A stretch of DNA of 64,000 nucleotides from Alkalihalobacillus sp. CinArs1 (GTDB taxonomy: Bacteria; Bacillota; Bacilli; Bacillales; Guptibacillaceae), in contig NZ_CANDOB010000001.1 of the NCBI RefSeq assembly GCF_947387515.1, positions 744,001-808,000 on the forward strand, in the 5' to 3' direction. This document shows, one piece after another, positions 41,996-53,445 of this stretch. Every line of letters begins with the position of its first letter. Position 1 is the first letter of the stretch. The position numbers and the translations under genes were made by a program. The notes under the pieces are model-generated. The model saw only the letters and a list, made by a program, of their open reading frames with translations. It ran no database searches and was not told where the DNA came from.

Positions 41996-42008
41996 TTAAA
42001 TATAGGAG

Positions 42009-44075
42009 TTACCCACAAATCTCTGGTGGATCACTTCTCATACACTCATTCTGTAAAAAGGTGTTATTCTTATCCTCTTCTTTTACATCAAAAGGACTAT
42101 TCCTAAACAACGTATCTCTGCTCAAGAAATTGTGATTTGCTTCTTTTTCAAGTAAAACACCGTTTCTCTTGTTTAATGAAATTGTGTTATGTTCTACGTT
42201 ATGAAAATTTGCTTTAATCAACACGCCGCTTTCAGAGTTGAATCGAATGGTATTCCCTGCAACATGATCACCTTCATTTTCAAGTCTTACACCGTTTAAC
42301 CCATTCGATAAAAGAGTGTTTGCTATGATAGCCCCAGAGCCAAGCCCCGCAATTTCATAAACACCATCATGATTATTTCCTCTTATTTCATTGTTGTATA
42401 AAAAGTTAAAACCAGCGTTGTCCACAGTCCCATTCATACCGTTAGAAAAGAAGCGGTTTTGAGTTACAGTGCTACCGACCGTGGTATTCCCTTCAAAGTT
42501 TACTCCATTTCCACCATTGGCATAGACACTGTTATCAACGATCCACGTGTTCATCGCTTTAATTCGTATACCATCATCACTTGCATGAGCGATCTCGTTT
42601 TTCCATATAAGCGTAGAAAACGCAAGGGAAAGCTCAATACCGCTTCCACTCGTAATGTTCTTAATCTCATTTTCAACGAGCGAAACGCCAATGCCCTTCA
42701 CGTAGATTCCGGCATCAGTATAATTAACAATCTTGAATCCTTGTATGAGTAGAATACTAGATGATAGGTCGAATCCAACTTTCAATTTGTTTCTTCCATC
42801 TAGGGTTACATGGTTCCCTTGTGCGATGATTCGGATACCAGATTTTGAGATTGGCACCGACACTTCTTCATGATACACCCCGTTTTCTACTACAATCGTA
42901 CTGCCTGGCGAAGCAGCAGTTACGGCCGAAGAAATCGTTTCATAGTCCTGAGGTACATGGATCAAATCGTTTTTCGAGTTGTGTTCTTCTTTTGGGTTGG
43001 AAATGTGGTTTAGATGATTTTGGAGGAACGTGTTTTTAGGATTTTCAACAACGAGGTCACTCTTTCGATTACCTTTAAAGTGGTTGCGATAAACAAGGTT
43101 TCTCGTAGCACTTTTATTTACTACAAGTCCGTTCATATTCTCAATCAATTTATTCAATTCGATAACGTTTAGCTTACCATCTACATCGACACCATATAAC
43201 TCATTCCCTATGAAGTCGTTGTCTAGCACGACATTGCCTGGTGTTTTTATCGTTTGCCCGTTCATCTTATTGTTTTCAATTTTGTTTCCTAAAGAGATTG
43301 AGCCACCAAGACTCGAAGGCAGTTCAATTCCGTCTTTCTGGTTTTCACTAATCTCGTTATCATAGATAAGATTAAATCCTTCATCTTCTAGAATTCCACT
43401 CGCCCTATTATGCTGAATGACGTTCCCAACGATGTGATTCCCTACCGTTTGGATGCGAATTCCATTCCCGCTCTGGCGGATCGCATTATCAACAACCCAA
43501 ACGTTTTTTGATTGAAGGTTAATTCCATTTTGATACGCATTCGAGATGATATTCTTCCAGATCAAATTAGAAAATGTTCCTTGATCTAATTGGATTCCGT
43601 GCCCTTTACTTACTCCATGAATCGTATTCTCGATCAGTTTAACACCGTATACACCTTTTACTTCAATCGCTGCTTTCACGTAATCTTCTATTATAAATCC
43701 CTTTATTTCTACGTTATTCGCTATCAACATGAATCCATTTTTCAGCTTCCCTTGTCCATTCAGCATCACCTTGTCTCCATTTGCGATAAAACGAAGGGAA
43801 GGTTTATCAGAAGGAACAGTGATACTCTCATAATACGTACCGTTCGAAACGAGGATCACATCACCAGACTTCGCTTTTCTTACAGCTTTCGTAATCGTTG
43901 AAAAGTCTTTTGGTACATGTAACGTTCTTTGAGCTGTTTGTCCGTTCGATTGTGAAGATGCACCAGAGCTGTCCGCCATCATCTTTACTAGCTCTGAATG
44001 GTAATCTTTCACACTATTCTTCCACTCTTCCAATAGTTTTTGTAAACCTAAAGGTAGATTCTCACTCCCTAACAT
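42009..44075 (-). CDS. Duplicated right-handed parallel beta-helix protein, no signal peptide
   Basis: Protein of 688 residues made of two homologous modules. Module 1 (about 51-355) starts LHVPKDFSTITKAVRKAKSG and module 2 (about 370-675) starts IHVPQDYETISSAVTAASPG. Both then show SGIRIIAQG/PSLRFIANG, a VEIKGF/LIQGF step, LIWKN, WVVDN/WIVDN, NLIYDNEI/NFLYNNEI rungs, and end in TFLQN, so the gene arose by internal duplication. The short Asn-containing rungs are the NosD/pectate-lyase-like beta-helix type used for carbohydrate binding or as structural rods. A helical N-terminus (GLQKLLEEWKNSVKDYHSELVKMM) precedes module 1. No signal peptide or LPXTG is visible, so export is doubtful; a spore-surface role is speculation. 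ATG follows AAGGTG. Confidence 0.85.
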   Translation of the reverse strand: MLGSENLPLGLQKLLEEWKNSVKDYHSELVKMMADSSGASSQSNGQTAQRTLHVPKDFSTITKAVRKAKSGDVILVSNGTYYESITVPSDKPSLRFIANGDKVMLNGQGKLKNGFMLIANNVEIKGFIIEDYVKAAIEVKGVYGVKLIENTIHGVSKGHGIQLDQGTFSNLIWKNIISNAYQNGINLQSKNVWVVDNAIRQSGNGIRIQTVGNHIVGNVIQHNRASGILEDEGFNLIYDNEISENQKDGIELPSSLGGSISLGNKIENNKMNGQTIKTPGNVVLDNDFIGNELYGVDVDGKLNVIELNKLIENMNGLVVNKSATRNLVYRNHFKGNRKSDLVVENPKNTFLQNHLNHISNPKEEHNSKNDLIHVPQDYETISSAVTAASPGSTIVVENGVYHEEVSVPISKSGIRIIAQGNHVTLDGRNKLKVGFDLSSSILLIQGFKIVNYTDAGIYVKGIGVSLVENEIKNITSGSGIELSLAFSTLIWKNEIAHASDDGIRIKAMNTWIVDNSVYANGGNGVNFEGNTTVGSTVTQNRFFSNGMNGTVDNAGFNFLYNNEIRGNNHDGVYEIAGLGSGAIIANTLLSNGLNGVRLENEGDHVAGNTIRFNSESGVLIKANFHNVEHNTISLNKRNGVLLEKEANHNFLSRDTLFRNSPFDVKEEDKNNTFLQNECMRSDPPEICG

Positions 44076-44231
44076 TCGTGTTCCACACCTTCTTTCAAAT
44101 TTCGGTTACGCGCCTTATAAGTTATTCTTACTCGATAGAGGCAAATAGCACTTATAGCATGTGTATTACCGATGGGACTCGAATGCTTGTGTGCAGGCCT
44201 AGAGTCGGTAACATTTTCTAAAACCCCTTTC

Positions 44232-44269
44232 TAAAATAAAACACCGCCAACGTGTGTTTGGCGGTGTTC
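44232..44269 (-). terminator. Terminator of the MHS-OCD operon
   Basis: ACACCGCCAA and TTGGCGGTGT pair around a 7-base loop and run into TTTATTTT on the minus strand, 25 bases past the stop at 44294. Confidence 0.9.
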
Positions 44270-44293
44270 GTACTTTAGACTGACTATTAAATG

Positions 44294-45274
44294 TTATACT
44301 TCTACCTCAAGACCTGCTCCAACCTCTTTAGCTTTTTTATATACACCTTTTGCTACTGATAGGTCAAAATATGCCGCTCCTACTGACTTGAAGAAAGTAA
44401 TCTCATCATTGGAGCTGCGGCATTTCTTGTCTCTAACTAAATCCTCCAGCTGTGCATAAATATCATCAAAAGTCCATTTGTTACTGGTATGTGCGTGAAT
44501 TAATTCCCCAGCTTCATTTTTAATTCCTTCCAAATCATCAACTACAATTTTGTTAGAATGTGTGACGAAAAACTCGTCCACTTCTCTCATATGAGGTAGG
44601 TAAGACCCAACACCGTTCACATGAGTGCCCGGCTGAACATCCTTTCCTGAAAAAACTGGCTCATTTGAACGAGTAGCACAGCAAATAATATCTGCCCTTT
44701 TTACAGCTGAAGAAGTGTCTTCCACTACCTCGAACGGAATCGTAATTCCATGCGATTTCATTTTCTCACCGAATTTATGAGCTTTCTCTTTTGTCCGGTT
44801 AACGAGTAAGATCGTTTTAATGTCCCTTACTTCCAAAACTGCGAGTACTTGTTCAAATGCCATAGCACCCGTACCAATAACCGTTAAAACAGAGCTCTCT
44901 TCTTTTGCCAAATACTTTGTTGCAATACCACTTAACGCCCCCGTACGTAACCTTGTTAAATAAGATGCATTCATAAGGGCCAGGTGTTCCCCGTTCCTTC
45001 CGTCAGAAACTACTATCACCCCTTGTGTAGTAGGTTTTCCTTGTGATGGATTGTCTGGGAAAATCGAAACGATTTTAACAGATGATAGTTCACCAACTAA
45101 ATCCGCACTAGGCATATACAAAGCAGATGCTTCATGCTTAGGGATATCTAGAACTGTACGATGCGGATTTTGAATGGTTCCTTTTTCTTTCGTCTCTAAC
45201 ATTGATGAGATATCCTGAATTGCATCACGCATACTATATAATTCTTTTATTTCTTTCTCATTTAAAATAAGCAA
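44294..45274 (-). CDS. Ornithine cyclodeaminase / mu-crystallin family dehydrogenase
   Basis: NAD(P)-dependent enzyme of 326 residues. N-terminal residues LNEKEIKELYSMRDAIQDI, the substrate region SALYMPSADLVGELSSVKIVSIFPDNPSQGKPTTQGVIVVSDGRNGEHLALMNASYLTRLRTGALSGIATKYLA, and the Rossmann motif VLTVIGTGAMAFEQVLA match the OCD/mu-crystallin family. Members act on ornithine, alanine, lysine ketimines or N-alkyl amino acids (opine-like), so the substrate is open. It follows an MHS-family transporter by about 30 bases, which may import the compound, and is under a divergent XRE-cupin regulator. Confidence 0.9.
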   Translation of the reverse strand: MLILNEKEIKELYSMRDAIQDISSMLETKEKGTIQNPHRTVLDIPKHEASALYMPSADLVGELSSVKIVSIFPDNPSQGKPTTQGVIVVSDGRNGEHLALMNASYLTRLRTGALSGIATKYLAKEESSVLTVIGTGAMAFEQVLAVLEVRDIKTILLVNRTKEKAHKFGEKMKSHGITIPFEVVEDTSSAVKRADIICCATRSNEPVFSGKDVQPGTHVNGVGSYLPHMREVDEFFVTHSNKIVVDDLEGIKNEAGELIHAHTSNKWTFDDIYAQLEDLVRDKKCRSSNDEITFFKSVGAAYFDLSVAKGVYKKAKEVGAGLEVEV

Positions 45275-45304
45275 AACGAGTGCCTCCTAAAGCGAGTAAT
45301 TCTA

Positions 45305-46609
45305 TTAGATGTGACTCTGATTCATCGAAAATTTTCTCTCTTTTTGCAAGTTCCCTTTTCCTTTTATTGCGAGAATAGCGATTAATGAAACGAGAGCCGT
45401 AAAAATAATGTAAAGTGCGACAGGTACATATGAATCACTAAAACGTGCTAGTAGTGCAGTCGCAACTAATGGGGCAGTTCCTCCAGCGAGTGCAGCCCCA
45501 ATCTGATAACCTAAGGAAATACCGGTGTAACGAACTTTGGCATCAAATATTTCTGAAAATAAGGTTCCTAGAACTGCCGTAATTGGTGACCAAATGATCC
45601 CCAAACCAATAACTGTCGCGATTACTAATAAAACCACCGAGCCTTGTTGGATCATCCAGAAATACGGAAATGAAAAGAGAGCCATGGCTACTGCACCAAT
45701 TATGTATAATTTCTTACGCCCCACTGTATCAGATAGATTCCCCATAAAAGGGATTAGAAGTGTCGTTACTACTGTAGCAACCATGACTGAAGCCAAAATG
45801 GATGTTCTTGAAAAGCCCAAATTCACTGTCCCATATGAAACGATAAACGTACTAAAAATATAGAATGGCGCAGTCTCTACGAATTTAGCGCCAATTGCAA
45901 TCAGCACTTCACGCCAATGATATTTAAGCGTGTCAGCGATGGGCAATTTGGGGATATTTCCAGACTCTTGTACTTTTTTAAACTCCGGCGTTTCGTCGAT
46001 TCCTTTCCTGATCCACAAACCAAAAATAACGAGTAACGCACTTAGAATGAAAGGTACCCTCCAACCCCATGTCATGAATGAGCCTTCAGGCAGTAATGTC
46101 ATAATCCACAGTGCGATGGTTCCCATCAACATCCCGATGGTAACTCCCATTTGAGGAATACTACCAAACAAACCACGCTTTTCTTTAGGAGAATATTCAA
46201 CAGCTAGTAATAGTGCTCCACCCCATTCTCCACCGATTCCAAGTCCTTGAACCAAGCGAAGTGTGATTAATAAGATAGGAGCCCATATGCCAATAGCTTG
46301 GTATGTTGGTAACAATCCCATACCAAACGTAGCAACTCCCATTAAACTCAATGTCAATACTAGTGTTTTCTTTCTTCCAATCCGATCTCCAATATGACTA
46401 AAAACCACACCACCGAAAGGTCTAATAAAGAATGCTAACGCGAATGATGCATAAGCCAACAACAGCCCAACAGTTGGATCTTCATTAACGAAAAATAGTT
46501 GATTAAATACTAATGCCGCTACGGTGCCGTATAGAAAATAATCGAACCACTCAATAGAGCTCCCTACTAAGCTTGCTATTAGTATTTTCCGAGTTTGCTT
46601 CTTATCCAA
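45305..46609 (-). CDS. MFS transporter, metabolite:H+ symporter (MHS) family
   Basis: Twelve-helix major facilitator of 434 residues. It starts LIASLVGSSIEWFDYFLYGTVAALVFNQLFF, and the loop 2-3 motif is FSHIGDRIGRKKTL near residue 80. The segment RLVQGLGIGGEWGGALLLAVEYSPKEKRG is diagnostic of the MHS family (ProP, ShiA, KgtP), and the half-repeat is NLSDTVGRKKL. The substrate is an amino or organic acid by family. The start ATG at 46609 has a ribosome site from AGGAGGATG within the leader. It lies downstream of a strong promoter and a 19-bp palindrome and precedes the OCD gene. Confidence 0.9.
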   Translation of the reverse strand: MDKKQTRKILIASLVGSSIEWFDYFLYGTVAALVFNQLFFVNEDPTVGLLLAYASFALAFFIRPFGGVVFSHIGDRIGRKKTLVLTLSLMGVATFGMGLLPTYQAIGIWAPILLITLRLVQGLGIGGEWGGALLLAVEYSPKEKRGLFGSIPQMGVTIGMLMGTIALWIMTLLPEGSFMTWGWRVPFILSALLVIFGLWIRKGIDETPEFKKVQESGNIPKLPIADTLKYHWREVLIAIGAKFVETAPFYIFSTFIVSYGTVNLGFSRTSILASVMVATVVTTLLIPFMGNLSDTVGRKKLYIIGAVAMALFSFPYFWMIQQGSVVLLVIATVIGLGIIWSPITAVLGTLFSEIFDAKVRYTGISLGYQIGAALAGGTAPLVATALLARFSDSYVPVALYIIFTALVSLIAILAIKGKGNLQKERKFSMNQSHI

Positions 46610-46629
46610 TCGACATCCTCCTTAAAAAT

Positions 46630-46689
46630 ATTGAAGTGTCACTTCAATTTCATAAACAACATACTACACAAATAAGAATTTTCTGTCAA
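46630..46689 (-). promoter_or_regulatory. Promoter and 19-bp palindromic operator of the MHS-OCD operon
   Basis: Minus strand TTGACA (46689-46684), 17-base spacer, TAGTAT (46666-46661) is a near-consensus sigma-A promoter. A perfect palindrome ATTGAAGTG-T-CACTTCAAT (46630-46648) begins about 12 bases past the -10, in the expected position for a roadblock or overlapping operator. The adjacent XRE-cupin protein is the obvious candidate to bind it. Confidence 0.85.
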
Positions 46690-46702
46690 TGGAAGCCTTT
46701 TC

Positions 46703-46731
46703 TTCACAATTATACTAATGTAAGATAATAA
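46703..46731 (+). promoter_or_regulatory. Promoter of the XRE-cupin regulator gene
   Basis: TTCACA (46703-46708), a 17-base spacer and TAATAA (46726-46731). This divergent promoter lies about 14 bases from the MHS-OCD promoter -35, so the two compete for the same DNA. Confidence 0.55.
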
Positions 46732-46771
46732 TTAATGATTTACTAGCGATGTTAATGAGTGAGGAATGCAT

Positions 46772-47293
46772 ATGTCAGAGGATTCAATCGGAGTTACACT
46801 AAAAAAGTTAAGAAAACAACAGAAATTAACGTTAAAAGAATTAGCAAACATTACTGGAGTATCAATAAGCTTTTTATCACAGGTGGAGAGAGGAAAGTCG
46901 AGTGTAACGTTAGAGTCTTTGAAAAAGATCGCTGATGCGTTGCATGTCAATCCAGGAGTATTCTTTGGAGAAGACCGTTCTGATCAACCAAACGAAATTT
47001 CTAAGCCGTTTTATTACAAAAACTTATCAAATGGCATTGAAGATGCTGTTTTCACTCCTATATTGGTAACGTTACAGCCCGGTGAAAGTGAAGGTAACGC
47101 TTTTTCTCATGATGGACATGAGTTTTTATTCGTGGTGAAAGGTACATTAACTGTCGAAATTGAAGATAGACTTCACAGTATCCAAGAACAAGAAACCATA
47201 TTTTTTGATGCTAACAAGAAGCATTATTGGTATAACTATACGGACTCCATCGTACAGTTTTTACTTATCTCCTCTAAAACAAAAACAATTTAG
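46772..47293 (+). CDS. XRE-family regulator with C-terminal cupin domain
   Basis: Regulator of 173 residues. The N-terminal helix-turn-helix (LKKLRKQQKLTLKELANITGVSISFLSQVERGKSSVTLESLKKIADALHV) is canonical XRE. The cupin domain (VTLQPGESEGNAFSHDGHEFLFVVKGTLTVEIEDRLHSIQEQETIFFDANKKHYWYN) carries His/Glu metal-site residues in HDGHEF and KKHYW. Proteins of this type (PuuR-like) sense small molecules such as amino acids or polyamines. ATG at 46772 has GTGAGG upstream and is preferred over an ATG two codons earlier. It is divergent from the MHS-OCD operon and probably represses it. Confidence 0.9.
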   Translation: MSEDSIGVTLKKLRKQQKLTLKELANITGVSISFLSQVERGKSSVTLESLKKIADALHVNPGVFFGEDRSDQPNEISKPFYYKNLSNGIEDAVFTPILVTLQPGESEGNAFSHDGHEFLFVVKGTLTVEIEDRLHSIQEQETIFFDANKKHYWYNYTDSIVQFLLISSKTKTI

Positions 47294-47303
47294 AAAGTTT
47301 ATG

Positions 47304-47340
47304 ATAGAAATCCCCCATCCAATAGATGGGGGATTTTCTA
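47304..47340. terminator. Shared terminator after the cupin gene
   Basis: AAATCCCCCATC and GATGGGGGATTT form a strong stem with a 5-base loop, with TTTCTATATT on the plus side. It lies between the regulator gene and the convergent SNF2 helicase gene. Confidence 0.8.
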
Positions 47341-47373
47341 TATTTAAATGGCCCTCTAGTGCTTACCCCTTAT

Positions 47374-50300
47374 TTACTCCAAAAATATCTCACGTATATC
47401 ATCTTCCGTTAACCTCGTTCGCTCATGCTCACCTGGATTAATAATGTCTGCAATCATCTCTCTTTTCTTCTCTTGAAGATCATTCATCTTCTCTTCGATC
47501 GTTCCTCGCGCTACGAGTTTGATGACATTGACTACTTTGTCCTGCCCCATGCGGTGAGTTCTGTCAGCAGCTTGTTCTTCAACTGCAGGATTCCACCAGA
47601 GATCGTAGAGGACGACGGTGTCCGCTCCTGTTAAGTTGAGCCCGGTTCCTCCTGCTTTTAATGAAATGAGAAACAGTTCTCTTTCACCTGCGTTAAATCG
47701 CTGACACGTTTCCAACCGTGATTCAGAGGGTGTTTCTCCATCAAGATAGAAATAAGTATGTCCGCGCTTCGTGAGTTCTTTTCCGATTAGCTTCAGCATT
47801 TGAGTAAACTGTGAGAAGATCAATACTCTCCTACCTGATACACGAGATTCTTCGATGATTTGTAGAAGCTGTTCAAACTTAGCTGAACTCCCTTTGTATC
47901 CATCAACAAAAAGGGCGGGGTGACAGCAAATTTGTCGCAATCGTGTTAAACCGGCTAAGATTTTTATACGATTTTTCCGTATCGTATCTCGGTCAAGATG
48001 CTTCAATGTATCCGTTCTAAGCTTCGCTAAATAACCAGCATAAAGCTTCTTTTGTTCAGGTAAAAGCTCCGATGATTCTAAAGACTCCATCTTGCCAGGC
48101 AGTTCAGCAAGAACATCTCCCTTCATTCTCCGCAGCAAGAACGGCCGTACTCGTCTTGCGATGGTTTTCCTCGTCAGGTGACTATAATCATTGAGACCAC
48201 CAAATAATTGCGGGAATACCACGTGATAAATCGCCCAAAGCTCTTCGATCGAATTCTCTACAGGAGTCCCTGTTAGTCCGAAGCGCTGATCTGCTCTGAT
48301 CATTTTCACCGCACGTGCTGTTTGTGTGGAGGGATTCTTGAATGCTTGCGCTTCGTCAAAGAAAACCGTGTGAAAGGCTTGGTCGCTATACCATTTCCTA
48401 TCTCTCCGAAGAAGAGGATAAGAGGTGATTAAGACATCCGCTTCATTACAGTCTTTCTGTAATTTCTCTCGATTGGCTTTCGTTCCATCGATGACGACAG
48501 AATGGACGCCAGGTGCGAACTTCTTCATCTCATGTAACCAATTATACGTAAGTGAAGAAGGGCAAACGATTAAAATCGGCTTCTTGCTTTCTCGAATCGA
48601 TGATAACTCAGATACAATGTAAGTGATGCTTTGCAGTGTTTTCCCAAGTCCCATATCATCAGCAAGCACGCCTCCGAAACCATAGCTCGCGAGGGTTTTC
48701 ATCCATTTGTACCCTGTGATTTGATAGTCCCGCAAAATATGCTGTAAATCTTGTGGCACTTCAACATCTATCTGCTCAGGGCGATACATCCCATCAAGAA
48801 ATTTCTTAAATGACTCCTCTGCTTTCACCATATCCCCTAGCGAATCGAGTACATAGAGACCTTTCTCTACAGGGAGGTTTAAGGTTGTCTCAAACGCTTC
48901 ATCTTGAGGTGGGACGGTGGTTAGAAAACGATGCATCTCTTCCATTTCGCTCGTTTCAAGTGATAAGAGAGAGCCGTTCTTCAACCGATAATATTTTCGT
49001 TTTTCTTCTAACGCCTCTAATATCTCACGCACTTGGTTATCGGATATTCCGTCCATCTCGAACTTAAATTCCAACCAGTTCGTCCGTTCCTTCTTTTTAT
49101 GCTTCACCCTGATTGTAGGATGATTGCCTTTTCTCACGAGACGATTGCGAACCGCTGTAGTCGCATAGAGTTGAACTTTCTGTTGGAGCTTAGGCACAAC
49201 ATGGTAGAGAAACTCATACTCGAGGGCTTCATTTTGCATATGATACCCTCCGTCTGTTTTCGAAAATCCACTATCATCCATCAATCTGAGAATTTCTTCT
49301 TCTTTTTCAAGATCTCGAATAATTGCCTCACCTGTAGGAACATCTCTGCTCTCGAGCGGTTGAATGACGACTCCATCATAGTGAAACTCTAATCCAGCGA
49401 GTAACCGATTTTTAAGACGATCTAAATAGAGCTTTGCAACGAGAGGCGTTTTATAAAATCTTTGATTGATCGATTGTGAAAGCTTGACGCTTCCGATCCT
49501 TTTTAGATCTGGAACAATATGTTCGAGAAAATGATCGATATGTTTTGCAGGAATCGGAATAACATTCTCATTACTGGATGGAAGCATTTGAGTAAGGTCA
49601 TATAAACGCTCACAATCTCGCCAATCCAACTGAAATAGTTTTCCGTCGTACAAGATAGAACGGTAGGATCTCAGTATGAGCATTCGTTCCAAACCATTCA
49701 TAGATAATTGGAAGGTATCCCCTCGTATTTCGTCGAATAGAAAGGTGATGGGTGGCGTTCCGTCAATTATTTGGATGCGCTCAAACCGTTCGCCACCGTA
49801 TTCAATTTGGACAACTGAACCATCCTTAATAAGCGGTACAACTTTCATCCATGCAGATGGGGGGACAAGGAGCATTTGACTTGTCACCAAGCTTTCTTTC
49901 TTACTCTCGATCGATTCAAGAAATGCTTCTTCATCAAGGACGACTTGGATGAGCTGGTGGATGATCGTATCGGCTATTGCTGAGAAGCAATGGACGGACG
50001 GATCATACCTAAACATAGAAGAAAGGTCGCTCGCTTTGCCTTGTCTGATGTCCATAAGAAAGCTTCGTACATGATGCACCTTCGTATGGTCGATTGTTAG
50101 TTCAATTCCTAGCACGTAATCTCCATTTTCCACTGAAACTGGTTTACAAGTAAACGTCACATCGAGAGTTTTTCTATTTTCGAAAAACCGTTGCTCACCC
50201 GTTCTTGTAGGTTTCTCATTGAATAACTTCATAAAATCTTCCGTCACATTTGGTGAAGGATCATCCGTATTCGGTGAAACCCTTCCATCATGAATATCCT

Positions 50301-50565
50301 TTATCCCAATCAACACAGCTGCAATATGCTGACAGTCCTTTTGAAAGTTCAATAAGGAGGGACAGCTACACTCACCTTTATAACTACCGGAATCATTTAC
50401 AAGAGTCACTTGAAAATCTTCTGTTCCAGAAACCGTCGCTTTACAATAGTCCGTTTGATAGTCATGAAACGTTACTTTATTTGAGCGATAATAGTCCTCC
50501 CCTCTTTTGAAAGAAAGGTTACCGCATCGTTCTTTTATTATTTTATTGCTTAAGGTTATATCCAT
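47374..50565 (-). CDS. SWIM-zinc-finger SNF2-family helicase
   Basis: Superfamily 2 ATPase of 1063 residues. The N-terminal SWIM motif is CSCPSLLNFQKDCQHIAAVL near residue 72 (C-X-C...C-X-H zinc site). A long region of SNF2-associated sequence fills about 150-600. The ATPase core has the P-loop in GGVLADDMGLGKTLQSI near 630, DEAQ in FFDEAQAFKNP, motif III in LTGTPVENSIEELWA, and the C-terminal helicase motifs LIFSQFTQMLK, LKAGGTGLNLTGADTV and QAADRTHRMGQDK. It is probably a nucleic-acid translocase acting on protein-DNA complexes, in the RapA/Swi2-related group that Bacillus also carries. It is monocistronic; ATG follows GAGGATCTG. The precise role is unknown. Confidence 0.92.
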   Translation of the reverse strand: MDITLSNKIIKERCGNLSFKRGEDYYRSNKVTFHDYQTDYCKATVSGTEDFQVTLVNDSGSYKGECSCPSLLNFQKDCQHIAAVLIGIKDIHDGRVSPNTDDPSPNVTEDFMKLFNEKPTRTGEQRFFENRKTLDVTFTCKPVSVENGDYVLGIELTIDHTKVHHVRSFLMDIRQGKASDLSSMFRYDPSVHCFSAIADTIIHQLIQVVLDEEAFLESIESKKESLVTSQMLLVPPSAWMKVVPLIKDGSVVQIEYGGERFERIQIIDGTPPITFLFDEIRGDTFQLSMNGLERMLILRSYRSILYDGKLFQLDWRDCERLYDLTQMLPSSNENVIPIPAKHIDHFLEHIVPDLKRIGSVKLSQSINQRFYKTPLVAKLYLDRLKNRLLAGLEFHYDGVVIQPLESRDVPTGEAIIRDLEKEEEILRLMDDSGFSKTDGGYHMQNEALEYEFLYHVVPKLQQKVQLYATTAVRNRLVRKGNHPTIRVKHKKKERTNWLEFKFEMDGISDNQVREILEALEEKRKYYRLKNGSLLSLETSEMEEMHRFLTTVPPQDEAFETTLNLPVEKGLYVLDSLGDMVKAEESFKKFLDGMYRPEQIDVEVPQDLQHILRDYQITGYKWMKTLASYGFGGVLADDMGLGKTLQSITYIVSELSSIRESKKPILIVCPSSLTYNWLHEMKKFAPGVHSVVIDGTKANREKLQKDCNEADVLITSYPLLRRDRKWYSDQAFHTVFFDEAQAFKNPSTQTARAVKMIRADQRFGLTGTPVENSIEELWAIYHVVFPQLFGGLNDYSHLTRKTIARRVRPFLLRRMKGDVLAELPGKMESLESSELLPEQKKLYAGYLAKLRTDTLKHLDRDTIRKNRIKILAGLTRLRQICCHPALFVDGYKGSSAKFEQLLQIIEESRVSGRRVLIFSQFTQMLKLIGKELTKRGHTYFYLDGETPSESRLETCQRFNAGERELFLISLKAGGTGLNLTGADTVVLYDLWWNPAVEEQAADRTHRMGQDKVVNVIKLVARGTIEEKMNDLQEKKREMIADIINPGEHERTRLTEDDIREIFLE

Positions 50566-50786
50566 CAGATCCTCGTCCTTCTTTCAAATGTTGAGGGGCA
50601 TCATGTATTACACTTGCCGACATGTTACTCTTTGTCTCATTTTATCATAGTGTACTTGCCACTTTTAAACCCTTACCTTCAATAAAAAGACCCTCTTCAT
50701 TAGAAGCTCAGCACAAATTTAGTTTTATGAAAACCGTGTATTTTCACTAGACTATCAAACTTTTTTAAAAAATAGAGTCGTTTTTC

Positions 50787-50820
50787 TTTCAAAATAACTA
50801 TTAATTTATTATAATTATAA
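50787..50820 (+). promoter_or_regulatory. katG promoter with a PerR-like box
   Basis: TTTCAA (50787-50792), 17-base spacer, TATAAT (50810-50815). TTATTATAATTATAA at 50806-50820 matches the PerR consensus TTATAATNATTATAA at 14 of 15 positions and overlaps the -10, so peroxide should derepress katG. The wider gap 50566-50873 contains this and the leader; no other gene was seen. Confidence 0.8.
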
Positions 50821-50825
50821 TCTAA

Positions 50826-53120
<2,295 letters not shown>

Positions 53121-53124
53121 TAAC

Positions 53125-53189
53125 TAAGCACCCTACTAGACTATGAATCAAACTGATTCAAAGGCATCCGGTAGGGTGCTTTTTTTGTT
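53125..53189 (+). terminator. Terminator after katG
   Basis: AAGCACCCTAC and GTAGGGTGCTT enclose a 36-base loop and are followed by TTTTTTTG. The inner loop also has small complementary pieces. Confidence 0.8.
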
Positions 53190-53340
53190 GCTTTAACTTC
53201 AATAAAACTCATATTACTCCCCACCTGAATACGGTCTTACCCCTCTTCTCATCTTTGGTTATATATGGATAACATTCAACAAAACATTGAAATTAAAACC
53301 GTTCACTTTTGCAAATTCACAAAATACAAAGACTATACGT

Positions 53341-53378
53341 TGCAAACCCTTTCATATGCACTCTACCTGCTTTATACT
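53341..53378 (+). promoter_or_regulatory. Candidate promoter and cre-like site of the PTS regulator operon
   Basis: TGCAAACCCTTTCA at 53341-53354 matches the cre consensus TGWAANCGNTNWCA at 12 of 14 positions. TTTCAT (53350-53355), a 17-base spacer and TATACT (53373-53378) are a weak promoter overlapping it. CcpA repression of a sugar-PTS operon would be expected. The rest of 53190-53445 shows no gene. Confidence 0.45.
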
Positions 53379-53445
53379 TGGCACTATCAAATCATGATTT
53401 GTTTCATCTGTATCATTTTGCAATCGTAAGGAGTTGGAGATCTCC

